DNA of 56,541 nucleotides from Priapulus caudatus (GCF_000485595.1 NW_014577275.1:30951-87491), one strand, 5' to 3'. Shown: positions 35,472 through 47,508, counted from the first letter of the stretch. A program made the numbers and translations. Notes: generated by a model not told the origin, from the letters alone.

Positions 35472-36470
35472 AACCATATATATATGGGCAGAAATAAAAA
35501 TTGCCTCCTCATAGTCATGCTGCTGTGTTTTTCTGTGAAGTACGTTAACATTTACGGAAATAACGATATATTGTTATAGGCAAAAATGAAACTTCCCTCG
35601 TGATTTGACGCTGTGACTGCATGCATACTACTTGTTTCCGTTACATTCCGCTGTCCTCTCGTCACGCTCTGCTCTTCCCGTGTTTCATTAATTTGCATAA
35701 ATCTAGCGGCGTTGTGCCAAATTGACACAATATGCCATCGATCTACCTCTTGTTAATACTCGCTTTCTCGGTGTGTGAGTGCGTGCGAGCGTGCGTGCGT
35801 GTGTGCGCGCGCGTGTGTATGTGTGTAGGTATGCGCGTGCGTGCGTGTGTGTATCTGTGCGGGCGTGTTTTGCTCTAGTTTGCGTGCTTTATTTGCGTTG
35901 AGACTTTTGGGCTTGTGCGGAGAAGAGACCTAGAGAAGAGAGAGCTTTCTTGTGTGATTAGTCTATACACATTGTAATGCTGATTCTACAGATCTAATGA
36001 ATTAATAAATAACATTACTTTATTTATTTTGATTACACGGTGATGAGTAATGTTGGAAATTATTTCAGTTTTATTTGATTTATTGATCGTATGTGGTGTT
36101 TAATCTTGGAATATACTAACTCATTGTGTGAAATTTTAGGATGTATTAGCTGTGTTACTTTAGATGTGGCATCTTAGAACATATCTACCTGGATAAGTTT
36201 GATTGTGATATGAATGTTAAATTATCAAAAATTGATTGATTTCTCATTAGTTCTGAAAAAATTAGTTTAAACCTAATAATAATTATGCCGACAGAATGAT
36301 GTGAAAATACCTCCGGTTTTTTATTAAAAAATGTGATTGAAACATTAATTGCCCACGTAATCGCAACGTGTTATCGCTACATCACAACATCGCTACCTTA
36401 ATTTCATGTGTATTTAATTTTAAGTTTTCCATTTATTCGAAGATCAGGTTTTTAGCGTACTAAGCTAATT
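35472..36470. other. AT-rich sequence in duplication copy A
   Basis: Contains a GTGCGTGT tract at 35773-35860; otherwise no recognised feature. The equivalent in copy B is about 42247-43240. Confidence 0.5.
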
Positions 36471-37194
36471 ACTGTTTAGAAACCTCATGCGTACGGATAG
36501 AGTAAAAAACGTGATCATGAATACTCGACTCAGATTTAGTTTTGTAATTATTTTGTAGAGTCTTAGTAGTAATTATCCCGGAATTTGATAGACGCGTTGA
36601 GGCTGCGTCAATCATGTTACCATTGACCGAGGACATGTTTTGTCGGTCTGTCAGCTTTCGACAAAAAGTATCAAAGCGAGTAGTGTATGTAGTTAGAACA
36701 TCACACTGAGCGAAAACATGCGTCAGTCGCCCATAGAACGTAATCATGTCTTCATTAGTCGAACTAACATTTCGTTTGGAAGTCTGTAAAACGTTGAACC
36801 GCATGCGAGGTTTCAGTTCGCTGTTTTTTGTGTGTACAATCTCGGCGTTTGGTGGGTTTGCGAGATCTCCCGGACAAAAAAATGCATGCACGCGCTTTTA
36901 TAGTCAGCTATGTTTAGGTTCCACATCCGCGCAATCTCTTCTGTGATTTTATCGCGGACACTCCGACTGAAGATCTCAAACGACAATCACGTTAAGATTC
37001 ACAGCTGCAGATTGCGAGGGTGATCAGCGCGGGGTCTTCTTTAGAAATTCAGTCGAATAGGGAAATCCAGCATATAGTGATAGCAAGCTGTCACTTTTCG
37101 GACTACATAAATCGTTCATAGAATTCTGTACAGCAATAACACAACGGAACCATTATAGAATTCTATATATGGCAAGGTAAAGAGGACAAATATA

Positions 37195-37589
37195 GGATTT
37201 TGTATAGCGACACTGGGTGACAGTCTTAGAATTCGTCATATAAAGGGAGACGGAAACAGTGTTAGAATTCGTTACATATTAAGAGGGGCAGAGGAACAAT
37301 CTTAGAATTCATTATTTAAAGAAAAACAGAAACCGTCTTAGAATTCCTTATCTAAAGACAGACACGGAGGCACAGTCTTAGAATTTGTTATATATATATT
37401 ATCAGGAGCGTATAATGACAAATTTGTCATTATACGCTCCTGATATTATATCGAGAGAGAGAGAGAGAGAGAGAGAGAAACAGGGGAACACTCTTAGAAT
37501 TCGTTATGTAAAGAGAGACAAAGGAACCGTCTTAGAATTCGTTATACAAAGAGAGACAGTAGGGAACAGTCTCCGGAGTCTGTCATTAG
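37195..37589. repeat. TTAGAATTCGTTA-containing tandem repeat, about 38-45 bp
   Basis: Repeats of CTTAGAATTCGTTATATAAA plus AGAGACAGAGGAACAGT with variable length. It continues in copy B (about 43940-44390) and gives way to the 210-bp duplication there. Confidence 0.85.
37394..37451. repeat. 58-bp palindrome without spacer
   Basis: Exact 22-bp arms (ATCAGGAGCGTATAATGACAAA and its inverse, centre at 37422/37423), extended outward with one mismatch to 29 bp. It is followed by a (GA)n run to about 37480. The copy in duplication B (about 44168-44215) is scrambled by small indels. Confidence 0.95.
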
Positions 37590-37902
37590 GTATAGGCTAG
37601 ATATATATATAGGTATCGGTACAAGTATAGGTGTATGTATACATATATAGATATAGGTATAGGTACTATAAGTCAGACGAATTTGTAGGATTGTTCTACG
37701 TTTTACCGAAATAGCCGAGGTCGGCCGGTCGAATTATCGAACTGAAAGGGGTAATTTCTTGTTAGTTACCACGCTTGTATAATATATGTAATCGACAGCT
37801 TGTGTGATCTACCGGCATTCTAGTGAGAATACCACACCTTACTACAACTTGCGCATGCGAGCGTACCTATACGTATACGCTTTAATCGGCACAGCTACGA
37901 AG

Positions 37903-37928
37903 TGTGTGTATGTGTATGTGTATGTGTG

Positions 37929-37964
<36 letters not shown>

Positions 37965-38097
37965 TTTGTGTGTGTGCGTGCGTGCGTGCGTTTGTGTGTG
38001 TGCGTGCGTGTTTACATGCGTGCGCGTGGGCGTGCGTGCGGGCCTGTGCGTGTAGGCGTGGTCGTGCGTGCGCGTGGGCGTGCGTGCGCGTGTGAAT
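37903..38097. repeat. (GTGC)n tract, copy B
   Basis: A regular GTGCGTGC run; counterpart of 30875-31080. Confidence 0.9.
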
Positions 38098-39307
38098 GTT
38101 ACTTATTTCCATGTCAGTGACCGTACATGGCTCTCGAATAGAGTTAGGTGTGTAGCGTGAAAATTTTCACCACAAAGCGACAGTTTACCGCAGAAAGACT
38201 CGATTTTACCGCAAATTTAAAATCGATGTTGGATTCAGTCGGTACGTACGTACTCGCCTTCATGAAGTGTAGAAGGAATTGAAACGTCGCATGTAATCAT
38301 TCTTGTTCTGCATGGTAGCCACGACGTTAAGCACCGTGCAGGCGGGCAATTTTCAGATTGCTTTGAAAATGTCATCTATTGGCATTTAATGGCGGGAACT
38401 GATTTTTCCGAGTTAAATTGTTCCTGACGCCCACTCCGTCCGCGCACCATTCTCACCGCGCTAAACAATAATTGGGCCGCAAACCGCTGGCTTGGAAACG
38501 CGGGAAAGAATCCAGTTACGTCAGCACGGCCATTTTGATGGAGGAGCTCGCGATCGGGGCGGACAATTTTACAAAATCGAGATGATGTGTCAGTTGTTCG
38601 TCGTCATCGCGTCTTTCTGCATTGTCAAAAACCTGTCAACGTGTCACCCCCGGTTAACAGCAACGACGACGCGTGATTTCCTTGTTTTTGTGAACTTGTC
38701 TGTCGGTTTATACGTGACTCATATATTTCAAGCAGACGCGCCTTTGTTGAACTCTTTTCGATGTTTTCGAAAGAATTCCACCGTTTATGTCGTACTACGG
38801 GTGATGCAGTAGAACATTTGTAATATGCTGAGCCGTAGAAAGTGTTACAATATTTGCGCTGATTCTAAGCGCTGTTTGAAGCCCGTATTGAGTGATTAAC
38901 ACGGGGATTTTTTTAAAGCCCAGCCATAATTCGTCAGTAAATATTTTACAATTCGCGATCAGTTCAGTACATTCCTTTGAACCAGGTTGCCATATTATAC
39001 TCAACGGTGCCATGGCCAACACCTGCATGCACACTGGTGATTGTTGACACAATAACAATACGTAGCGACAAGACTTTTGTACTTAAATCAATCATTTCAA
39101 CTGTAGATTCCCATGAGGCCATTCAACGAGCGTGCAGTTGAGCACTTACTCGTGTATCACTATCTTGATATTCGGCGCCTTATTCTCCGGCGTTGTCACG
39201 AAAACTTAAGTTACAGATCGCAGATGTCTTGATAACTGGTGAAATTAATTGTCATTTACCAAAATAACGGTGTGTGTCGACATGTAGGTATATATAGACG
39301 GTATCAG

Positions 39308-42244
39308 GACAAATACCCCCCGGACAATCACCCCCCGGACAATTACCCCCGGACATTTTACCCCCATGCCATTTCACCCCATGCCATTCCCCCCGGACAT
39401 CACCCCGCGACCATTTACCCCCCAACATTATACACCACTGAAATTACCCCCGGACATTGTACCCTGGTCAAATTACCCGACATTTAGCCTCCGGACATTT
39501 ACCCGGAAAATTCCTTCCCGGGACAGTTACCCCCAGACAATTACCCCGGACATTACCTCCAGTACATTTACCACCGGACAATTCACCCCGGACAATTACC
39601 CCCCATGCATTCACCCCGCGAGACATCAGGCATCGGACATTTACCCCCGCGACAATTACCCGGACATTTACCCCCCGCGAACAATTACCTTCCCTGACAT
39701 TAACCCCCGGACAATTACCCACCGGACAATTACCCCCACGGACAATTTACACCCCAGACCAATTACCCCGCGACAATTTACCCCCTGCCCTTTCACCCCG
39801 CGGACAATCGAACCCCCTGGGCAATTTACGCCCCGGACAATTTACCCCGTGCGAGACAAGTTACCTCCCGGACATTTACACCCCCCGGACAATGATTACC
39901 CCCCCGGACTAATTTACCCCTTGGACAATTACCCCACGGACATTTACTCACTTTGGTGTTTATTATTCATGTTGAACAGGGTTACAGGCAGGAGTCGAGC
40001 GAGGAGGAAAGAAGGTGGGTGGGGATGAGGGGGACAGAAGGTGCTGAGAGGTGGATGGAGGAGGATGAGGAGTTGGCCAGAGGGAGGACGAGAGGAGAGG
40101 AGTGGAGGAAGAGGAGGGGGAGAAGCGTGGTGGAGATCGAGGAGGGAGAAGATGGAGGAGGGGAGGGGGAGGAGAAGGTGAGAGGAGCGAGGAGGAGAGG
40201 ACGGAGCGAGAGGAAAGAGAAGGAGGTGGTGGAGGAGGAAGGAGGAGGAGGAGAGGAAGGTGGCAGGAGGAGGATGGAGAGAACGTGGGAGTAAGGGTGG
40301 TGGAGGAGGGAGGGGAGAAGGTGGAGGAGGCAGGGAGAGAAGCGTGGAGAGGAGAGAGACGAGGAGGATGTTAGGAGGACGAAGCAAGGAAGGTAGAGGA
40401 AGGAGGGAAGTAAGATGGTGGAGGGGTAGGAGGATGGAACGAAGAGGAGGAGAGGACGGTGGAGAGGAGAGGGGAGTGGAGGATGAGTAGAGAAGGGAGG
40501 AGTTTAGCGACAGGCCACTCAGTGGTGGTGGAGAAAGTGGGAGAAGGTCGTGTCCAGGAGGTGGTGAGGAGGAGGAGGAGGAGAGGAGGAGGAGGAGAGA
40601 GGAGGAGGAATGAGTGGTGAGCAAGGAAGGAGGAGAGGGGAGGAGGGGAGAGGAAGATGGGAGGATGGAGGGGACTGGATGGAGGTAAGGAGTAGGGTGC
40701 CCTCCTCAACCTCCTTCCGCCTCAGCGGCCCATCCTCCTCGCCGCGCTTCCTCCTCCTCCTCCTCCATATCTCCTCCTCTCCACCCTCCTCTCCCTTCCT
40801 TCTCCGCCCACCTTCTTCCCAGGTTCTCCCCCCTGCCCCCCTCCTCCATCTCCTCTCCTTCTCCACCGTCTCCTCAGCCTCTCCGTCACTCCTCCCTCAT
40901 CCCTCCTCCTCTCTTCTCCTTCCTCCTCCTCCTCCTCCTCTCTCCTACTCCACCACCACCTTCTCCCTCCTCCATCACCTGGCCCTTCCGCTAACCCTCT
41001 CCCTCTTCTACCTCCTCACTCCGTCATTCTCTTCTTCGCCTCCTCTCTCCTCCCTCCTCCCTCTTCCTCTCTCCTCTCCTCCACGCTCCTCTCCTCTCTT
41101 CTACCTCTCCCCTCACCACCTTCTTCCCTCCCCTCTACGTTCTCTTTCGTCCTCTAACTCCTCCTCTCCTCCTCTCGCAACCTTCTCCTCCTCTCCTCCT
41201 CTTCTCCCCTCATCCTCCACCACCTTCTCGCCGACAGTTCTCTCCATCCTCCTCCTCACTCCTCCTCCTCCTCCGCCCTCACCAGCCTCCTTCCTCCCTC
41301 CACCTTCTCCCCCTCTCCCTCTCACCTTCTCCCCCTGCCTCATCCTCACACACGTTCTCCCGTTTCCCCACCTCCTCTTCTCACCCTCCATCAATCCTCC
41401 TCCTCACCTCCTACTACTACGACTCATTCTCCTCCTCAACCACCCTACTCCCACATTACACTCCCTCTCTAATCAAACCTTCTCCCTCCAATCTCCCAGA
41501 CACTCCTGCCTAAGCAAAATAATGCCAACTGAAAAAATTCAAAAAATGATAAATAAACACCAAAGATGAAGATAAAATGTCCGGGAAAAAAAAACCAAAA
41601 GGTACTTGTACGGGAGGAAAAAAAACAAAATAAACGTCCCGCAGAGCGAAGAGTAATTGTCGACGGGAAGTAAAGTACACGAGGGGGTAATTGCTCGAGG
41701 GAAAAAAAGAATAGAAAATGTCCGGAAAAGGAGATAACAATGATCACCACAAACGGGGGGTATTGTCGGGTAATTCGTCGGGTAATGTCCTGCGGGGTAA
41801 TTGTCGGAGAGAATGTCGGGGTGATATTGTCAAGGGGGTGAAATGCTCCGGGGGGGTATTGTCGGGGGTAAATTTCCGGGGGGGGTATTGTCGGGGATAA
41901 TGTACCGTGGCTGGTGATTGTCCGGGGGTAATGTCGGGGCGTAATTGTCCGGGGGGTACATTGTCCTGGGGAAATGGGCCGGCATGATAATTGTCCGGGA
42001 GTAATTATGTCCGCTGTGCGAATTAGCTCCGGGGGTAATGTTACCGGGGGTAATTGTCCAGGGGTTATTGTCATGAGTAAATGTCGCGGGGCGGGGGTAT
42101 TTGTCGGGGGGTTAGATGGCATGGGGGTATATGTCCGGGGTGTGATTGTCCGGCGGGTATTTGTCCGGGGGTGTTGGTCCGGGGGGTAATTTGTCCGGGG
42201 TAATTGTCCGAGGGGAGTGCATTGTCGGGTGGGTATTTGTCCCT
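39308..42244. repeat. 2.9-kb foldback structure, copy B
   Basis: Same order as copy A: CCCCGGACAATTAC units (39310-39948), the word TTTATTATTCATGTTGAAC (39958), a purine tract (39990-40690), a pyrimidine tract (40700-41500), TGATAAATAAACACC (41547), then GGGGTAATTGTCCGG units (41740-42240). The left terminus GGACAAATACCCCCCGGACA is cleaner here than in copy A. Confidence 0.8.
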
Positions 42245-43930
42245 AGAACTTAAGTTATATGGCAGAACTAAAATTGCCTCGTCAACATAGTCATGCATGC
42301 TGTGTTTTTCTGTGAGAGTACGTAAAAATTTACGAAATAACGATATATTGTTATAGGCAAATGAAATTCCGCTCGCTATTGACGCGTGACTGGATGCCTA
42401 CTACTCTGTTCGTTACATTCGCTGTCCTCTCGTCCACGCTTGCTGCTCTTCCGGTTTCATTAATTTGCATAATTAGCGCGTTGTGCCAATTGACACAATA
42501 GCATCGATCTACCTCTTGTTATACTCGCTTTCTCGATTGATGTTGAGTGCGTGCGAGCGTGGCGTGCGTGTGGCGCGGCGCCGTGTTGTATGGTAGCGTT
42601 ATTGCGCGTGCGTGCGTGAGTGTGTATTCTGTGCGGGTGTTTTGCTCTTGTTTGCGCTGATTTATTGCGTTAGAGATTTTGGATTGTGCGGAGAAGAGGA
42701 CCTAGAAGAGGAGAGCTTTCTTGGTATTAGTCTAATACACATTGATAATGCTGATTCTACAGATCTAAGTATTAATAAATATCATTACTTATTATTTTGA
42801 TTACACAGGTGATGAGTATGTTGGAAAATTATTTCAGTTTTATTTGATTATATTGATTCGTATGTGTGTCTTAACTCTTGGAAGTATCTAACTATCGGCG
42901 TGAAATCTTTAGTGTATCTAACTGTGTTATTTTAGATGTGGCATATTATAACATATTCTACCGGAAGTTGATTGTGATCATGAATGTTAAATTATCAAAT
43001 TGAATTGATTTCTCACTTAGTTGCTTGATAAAATTTTGTTTAAACCTTAGTTATAACTTATCGGCGACAGAATTGTAGAAACCTCCGGTTTTTTATAAAA
43101 AATGCGACTTGGAAAACTAGATGCCCAACGTAATCGCCCAACATGGTTATCGCGTAATCACAACATGCGCTATCCTTATGTCTGTGTATTTATTTTAAGT
43201 TTGTCCATTATAGTCGAAGATCATAGTTATTTAGCGTCCACTAAGCTAATGATGCCTTTAGAACCTATGTACGGAATGAGTAAAAAGTGATCCATGAATA
43301 CTCGACTCAGATTTAGTTTTGTAATATTTTGATTGATGTCTTAGTAGTCAATTATCCCCGGAATTTTGATAGACGCGTTGAGGCGCGCAATCATGTACCA
43401 GTTGACCGTAGGACATGTTTTGCGCGTCGCAGCTTCGACAAAAGTATCAAGCGCAGTAGTATGTATGTAGATTAGGAAATCCACTGGAGCGAAAACATGC
43501 GTCAGAGACCATAAACGTAATCATTCTTCGTAGCTCGAATAACATTTCGTTTGAAGTCTGTAAACGTTGAAGCCGAATTGCCGAGTTTCAGTCGCTGTTT
43601 TTTGATGATTACAATCATGGCTTTAGGTGGGTTTGCGAGCGAATTCCGGAACAAAAAAGCCAGCCGCGCTTTTTAGTCAGCTATGTTTAGGTTCCACATC
43701 GCGCAATCTACTTCTGTGATTTTATCGCGGATACTCGACTTGAGATCTCAAACGACATATCACGTTAAGATTCACAGGCTGCAGATTGCGAGCCGCAGTC
43801 GCACATAGCCGGGTCTTCTTTAACATCATCGAATAGAGGAATACAGATTATAGTGATAGCATCTGTCACTTTTCGCGACTACATAAAATCATTCACTAGA
43901 AATTCTGTACCAATAACAAACGACCATTAT
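42245..43930. other. AT-rich sequence in duplication copy B
   Basis: Counterpart of 35472-37190 with many small indels. Short frames here (for example 42612-42800 and 43102-43290) are not preserved in copy A, which argues against coding. Confidence 0.6.
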
Positions 43931-44376
43931 AGAATTCTTATATGCAACATGTAAAGAGACAATATAGGATTTGCTTAGCGACACTGGTGACAGTCTTTAG
44001 AATTCGTCATATAAGGGAGACGAGTAACAGTTTAGAAATTCGTTACATATTTAGGGCAGGGAACAGCAATCCTTAAGAATTCATATTTAAAGAAAACAGA
44101 AACGTATTCGAAGTCTTATCTAAAGACAGACACGGTGAGCACAGTTCTTAGAATTTTTATTAATTTATCAGGAAGCGTTAATGACAAATTTTCATTGATA
44201 CGATTGATATCTATTCGAGAGAAGAGAGACGAGAGAGAGAGAGAGAGGAGAGAAGGGGAGAGGATAGGACGTCTTGAGAGAGAAGAACAGGGAACACTCT
44301 TAGAATTCGTTATGTAAAGAGAGACAAAGGAACCGTCTTAGAATTCGTTATACAAAGAGAGACAGTAGGGAACAGT

Positions 44377-44787
44377 CTCCGGAGTCTGTCCATAGGGAGA
44401 ACATGGGAACTGTTCCAGGATTCTATATACGGAGACGGGGAGCAGCCTTAGAATTCATTATATATACGAAACCCAAGGGGACCGTCATTCAAGACAATGA
44501 AGGAGCAGTTATGGCAAGGACTAAACTGTTTGAAATTCATTGTGAGAAGCCATCAGGAGAAATTTGGCTCCCTGCTGGGGGTTTTGCTCCGGAGTCTGTC
44601 CATAGGGAGAACATGGGAACTGTTTCAGGATTCTATATACGGAGACGGGGAGCAGCCTTATAATTCATTATATATACGAAACCCAAGGGGACCGTCATTC
44701 AAGACAATGAAGGAGCAGTTATGGCAAGGACTGAACTGTTTGAAATTCTTTGTGAGAAGTCAGCAGGGGAAATTTGGCTCCCTGCTG
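44377..44787. repeat. 210-bp tandem duplication
   Basis: GGAGTCTGTCCATAGGGAGA occurs at 44381 and 44591, exactly 210 bp apart, and the two units match nearly base for base through GAAATTTGGCTCCCTGCTG. The 86- and 107-codon frames reflect this repeat and have no recognised domain. Confidence 0.95.
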
Positions 44788-45463
44788 ACAGACTTTACTA
44801 TTACTAGATGCTATTACTAGATTATATCCGGGTTAGCGTATTATTTATTATTATTCTGGTACTGTCATTAATCTTAAATCACGTACCCTATTATGTCTGC
44901 ATGCGTGGGGATTATTCAAGGTCTCTTGCGGACAGCACAACTATTCAAATCTCGACTATTCTTCAAAATAGTGGCACGCAGACAAGCACACAAAAAGTGA
45001 CAGGCGGACAATGTTAACTCAGCACAGTGTGTAAAACGCGGACTGAAGTCTCGGCTCGTAGTTATTAGTGTAACTTGTTTGCTTTCACTATATATGTAAC
45101 TAATGGATACGTATTTCCCATCCGCTGAAGATGCATTAACATGAGATTCCATTAGTTCGCAAAGTGACAATTATGTATACATGATCTAATGCACACCTGC
45201 CACTAGAGTAATATAGGGAAGAATCAGAAAGGAGAAGTCAATGCGCATGCTGATTTAATAGGCGCCATTTTTAGCTCATCTGACATAGTCAGATGCAGCT
45301 TGTAGAATCGCATGATCGTGCGTCCGTCCGTGTGTCTCTGCGTCCGTGTGTCCGTCCGTGCGTGCGTCAACAGTTGGGCACAAATCTTAACCGCTCGACG
45401 TACGGTCACGATATTCGGCACATCGGGGGGGATCGTCAAAACGAGTTGGGATGTCGAAGCTGG

Positions 45464-45483
45464 GGGTCAAAGGTCAAAGGTCA
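45464..45483. promoter_or_regulatory. Three AGGTCA half-sites spaced by one base (DR1-DR1)
   Basis: GGGTCA-A-AGGTCA-A-AGGTCA is seen directly. Direct AGGTCA repeats spaced by 1 bp are the classical binding site for RXR heterodimers, HNF4 and COUP-TF nuclear receptors. Regulatory use in this intron is inference; it could be a chance part of a dispersed repeat. Confidence 0.35.
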
Positions 45484-46420
45484 AGAGGTGTAAAAGAAGG
45501 GGGAACATTCACTCCTTAACTTAAGGTCAATGGGCACAAGGCAGATTTTAGACATTTTCTGAGGACATGGTCTGACGGAGCGATTGAAAATTTTTTGTTT
45601 GCAGCGGCGACTATGCTTTTTATGGCTTTTATTGAATGGAGCATGGAATGTACTGTTGCTGAACATGAGAAGAGTAAGTGTCGGATCCTTTTTGAGCCCT
45701 GAAGAGTCGGGTTAAAATGGGATTGTTAGAAAGAATTTTGACATGGCGGGTTTGCTATAGATCTATCACATGCGATGATGTATGAGGCTACAATGCGCAC
45801 AAGTGATTTCAAAGCCTAATTTGGTTGAAGAAGGTTTTATGCTCCTTAAATCGTTAATTTTCTATGGCAATATGTATTATCAGTATGTACATGTAACGTA
45901 TGCACTGCGCATGGCCACTGCGAAAGTGCAATGTGGTGGCGGTACTGTGTAGTTTTTGCCTGCAGTTATTGTTAAGCAGGTGGAAGCTCTCCTATTGGGG
46001 CAGCCCTGTAGGCTTGCGTAGGTCATGGATATGTGTTCTATTTTGTCTGCAAATAGTTGTTGATCTAGTATCGATGGGAGCTTGATGTTTAATGCTGAAG
46101 ACAGCTTAAACGTACGCGCGCATCTCGTGGCACTTTTTCCGATCCCAACGAAATTCCGTTGAGAAGGTTTCTGATACCATCCTGTGGCATTCACTGTTTC
46201 GGCGTGTAATGTGAACACATTTGGGCTAACACGGGTTAGTAGAATGGCCCACCTCCACCACAGAGTCACCGCAGTAGACGTTAGATGAGCGCTGTCGCTC
46301 CGCGGCACTTGTTTTGCTAGTATTGTATAGTTTTGTCAGTGTCAATGCTTAATTCGCAGGCCGAATAATACTTTTACCATAACTTGACCCATGTCGATAC
46401 CATTGTTGACTCTACTCTGC

Positions 46421-46702
46421 TTCCTACGTTGCAGGCAACTGCTGGTTTCTGACTCCTGACTCCTGACTCCTTACTCCGCTCTGCTTGCTGCATTGCAGGC
46501 AACTGCTGGTTTCTGACTCCTGACTCTGACTCTGTCTCCGCTCTGCTTGCTGCATTGCAGGCAACTGCTGGTTTCTGACTCCTGACTCCTGACTTCTGAA
46601 TCCTGACTCTGAAATCGCTCTGCTTCCTACGTTGCAGGGAACTGCTGGTTTCTGACTCCTGACTCCTGACTCCTGACTCTGACTCCGCTCTACTTCCTAC
46701 GT
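46421..46702 (+). repeat. Decoy-acceptor minisatellite upstream of catalytic exon
   Basis: Four units of 62-77 bp, each with a TTGCAG acceptor followed by G(C/G)AACTGCTGGTTTCTG, a copy of the true exon start at 46708, then CTGACTCCTGACTC filler. Unit acceptors end at 46434, 46498, 46560 and 46637; the real one ends at 46707. The exon-like copies encode Asn-Cys-Trp-Phe-Leu but diverge right after it and reach a stop within about 4 to 20 codons. Confidence 0.93.
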
Positions 46703-46707
46703 TGCAG

Positions 46708-46901
46708 GGAACTGCTGGTTTCTGAGCGCGCTGGCCGTGCTCGCTGAGAGACCTGACCTCGTCGAGCGGGTCATGCTGACGCGGCAGGTCAACGCCGAGG
46801 GCGTCTATCAGGTGCGGCTGTGCGTCGACGGACGCTGGGTGACCGTGCTCGTGGACGACCTGCTGCCGTGCCATCAGCAGGGCTTCCTGCTCTACTCTCA
46901 G
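46708..46901 (+). CDS. CAPN15: Calpain-15 exon: catalytic cysteine (aa 99-163)
   Basis: Joined to 30009, the split codon gives Gly, followed by [20 protein letters not shown]. The TGC at 46713-46715 encodes the predicted nucleophile Cys101 of the papain-like CysPc fold. The exon continues through [20 protein letters not shown] and ends LLYSQ with a complete codon before GTAGCA. Presence of the motif predicts an active Ca-dependent-type cysteine protease, though calpain-15 substrates are poorly defined. The acceptor and first codons are repeated four times upstream, which makes this the exon most open to mis-splicing. Confidence 0.95.
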
Positions 46902-47508
46902 GTAGCAATAACAGTGTTGATGATAACTTAACGACTTTCATAGTTGCAGACTAAAAGTGTGTCTCTTTCATTTGTGGCTGTTCTTTGATATTATGATTGT
47001 GTATGTGAGCGCATTGATTTCGTTGTCAATCCACGTTTAGAAGACTTTTGTCTCTAATTGGACGATACTAGAAAAACAAATTCTCCGCGAGAATATTCGA
47101 TAGCACAGAGATAATATAGGCCTAGATACTATAGCCTAGCCTATAGATATTTTTTAGGCCTATGGCATAAATATTAATTAGGCCTAAACGTAGACAGGTC
47201 TCTTTATAAATTTCTATGCTTGCTAACAACAATATATGAAAATGCTCCTGAAGCTTTGGTTTGGTCAAGTTCGACGAATGTATCATGTCGTGGGACACTG
47301 TTGTCTCTCTGCACAATGATATGCTAAAGCGCGCGTGATGTCTAAGAACTCCTAACATGTCTAGTGACTTAATTAGCGATTAAAACGCACCTAACGCACT
47401 CGTGAACGATAGAAACATGACTAATAGCGCCAACCGTAATATCGCTAACAACTAATGTCTAATATAACTACAACATCACTAACGACCGACCTGTGCTGCG
47501 TCCTGCAG

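Larger units (their letters stand above)
30536..37589. repeat. Large direct tandem duplication, copy A (about 7.05 kb)
   Basis: Collinear with 37590-44388. Matching anchors include GATCTACCGGCATTCTAGTGAG (30769 and 37806), GTGTGTCGACAT (32411 and 39270), ATTAATTTGCATAA (35687 and 42457) and ACTCGACTCAGATTTAG (36521 and 43301). The order and spacing are preserved throughout. Differences are mostly one- to three-base insertions or deletions, in microsatellites and in plain sequence alike. No exon lies inside. Confidence 0.9.
37590..44388. repeat. Large direct tandem duplication, copy B (about 6.8 kb)
   Basis: Begins where copy A ends (GGAGTCTGTC at 37576-37585; the same word ends copy B at 44390). 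The last roughly 105 bp (44285-44388) match copy A (37483-37586) almost exactly, whereas much of the earlier sequence differs from copy A by frequent single-base indels. No exon lies inside. Confidence 0.9.
30010..46707 (+). other. Intron 2 (16.7 kb)
   Basis: Bounded by GTAAGT and TTGCAG. It splits the glycine codon just before the catalytic Asn-Cys-Trp. It contains a MITE, a tandem duplication of about 7 kb with two foldback structures, a 210-bp duplication, a triple DR1 motif and a decoy-acceptor minisatellite, all listed separately. About 44787-45300 and 45500-46420 hold nothing else that I recognise. Confidence 0.85.

Noticed and set aside
46374-46874. 166-codon minus-strand frame
   Set aside because: Antisense of the decoy minisatellite and the catalytic exon; repeated Glu-Ser-Gly-Val-Arg units reflect the minisatellite.
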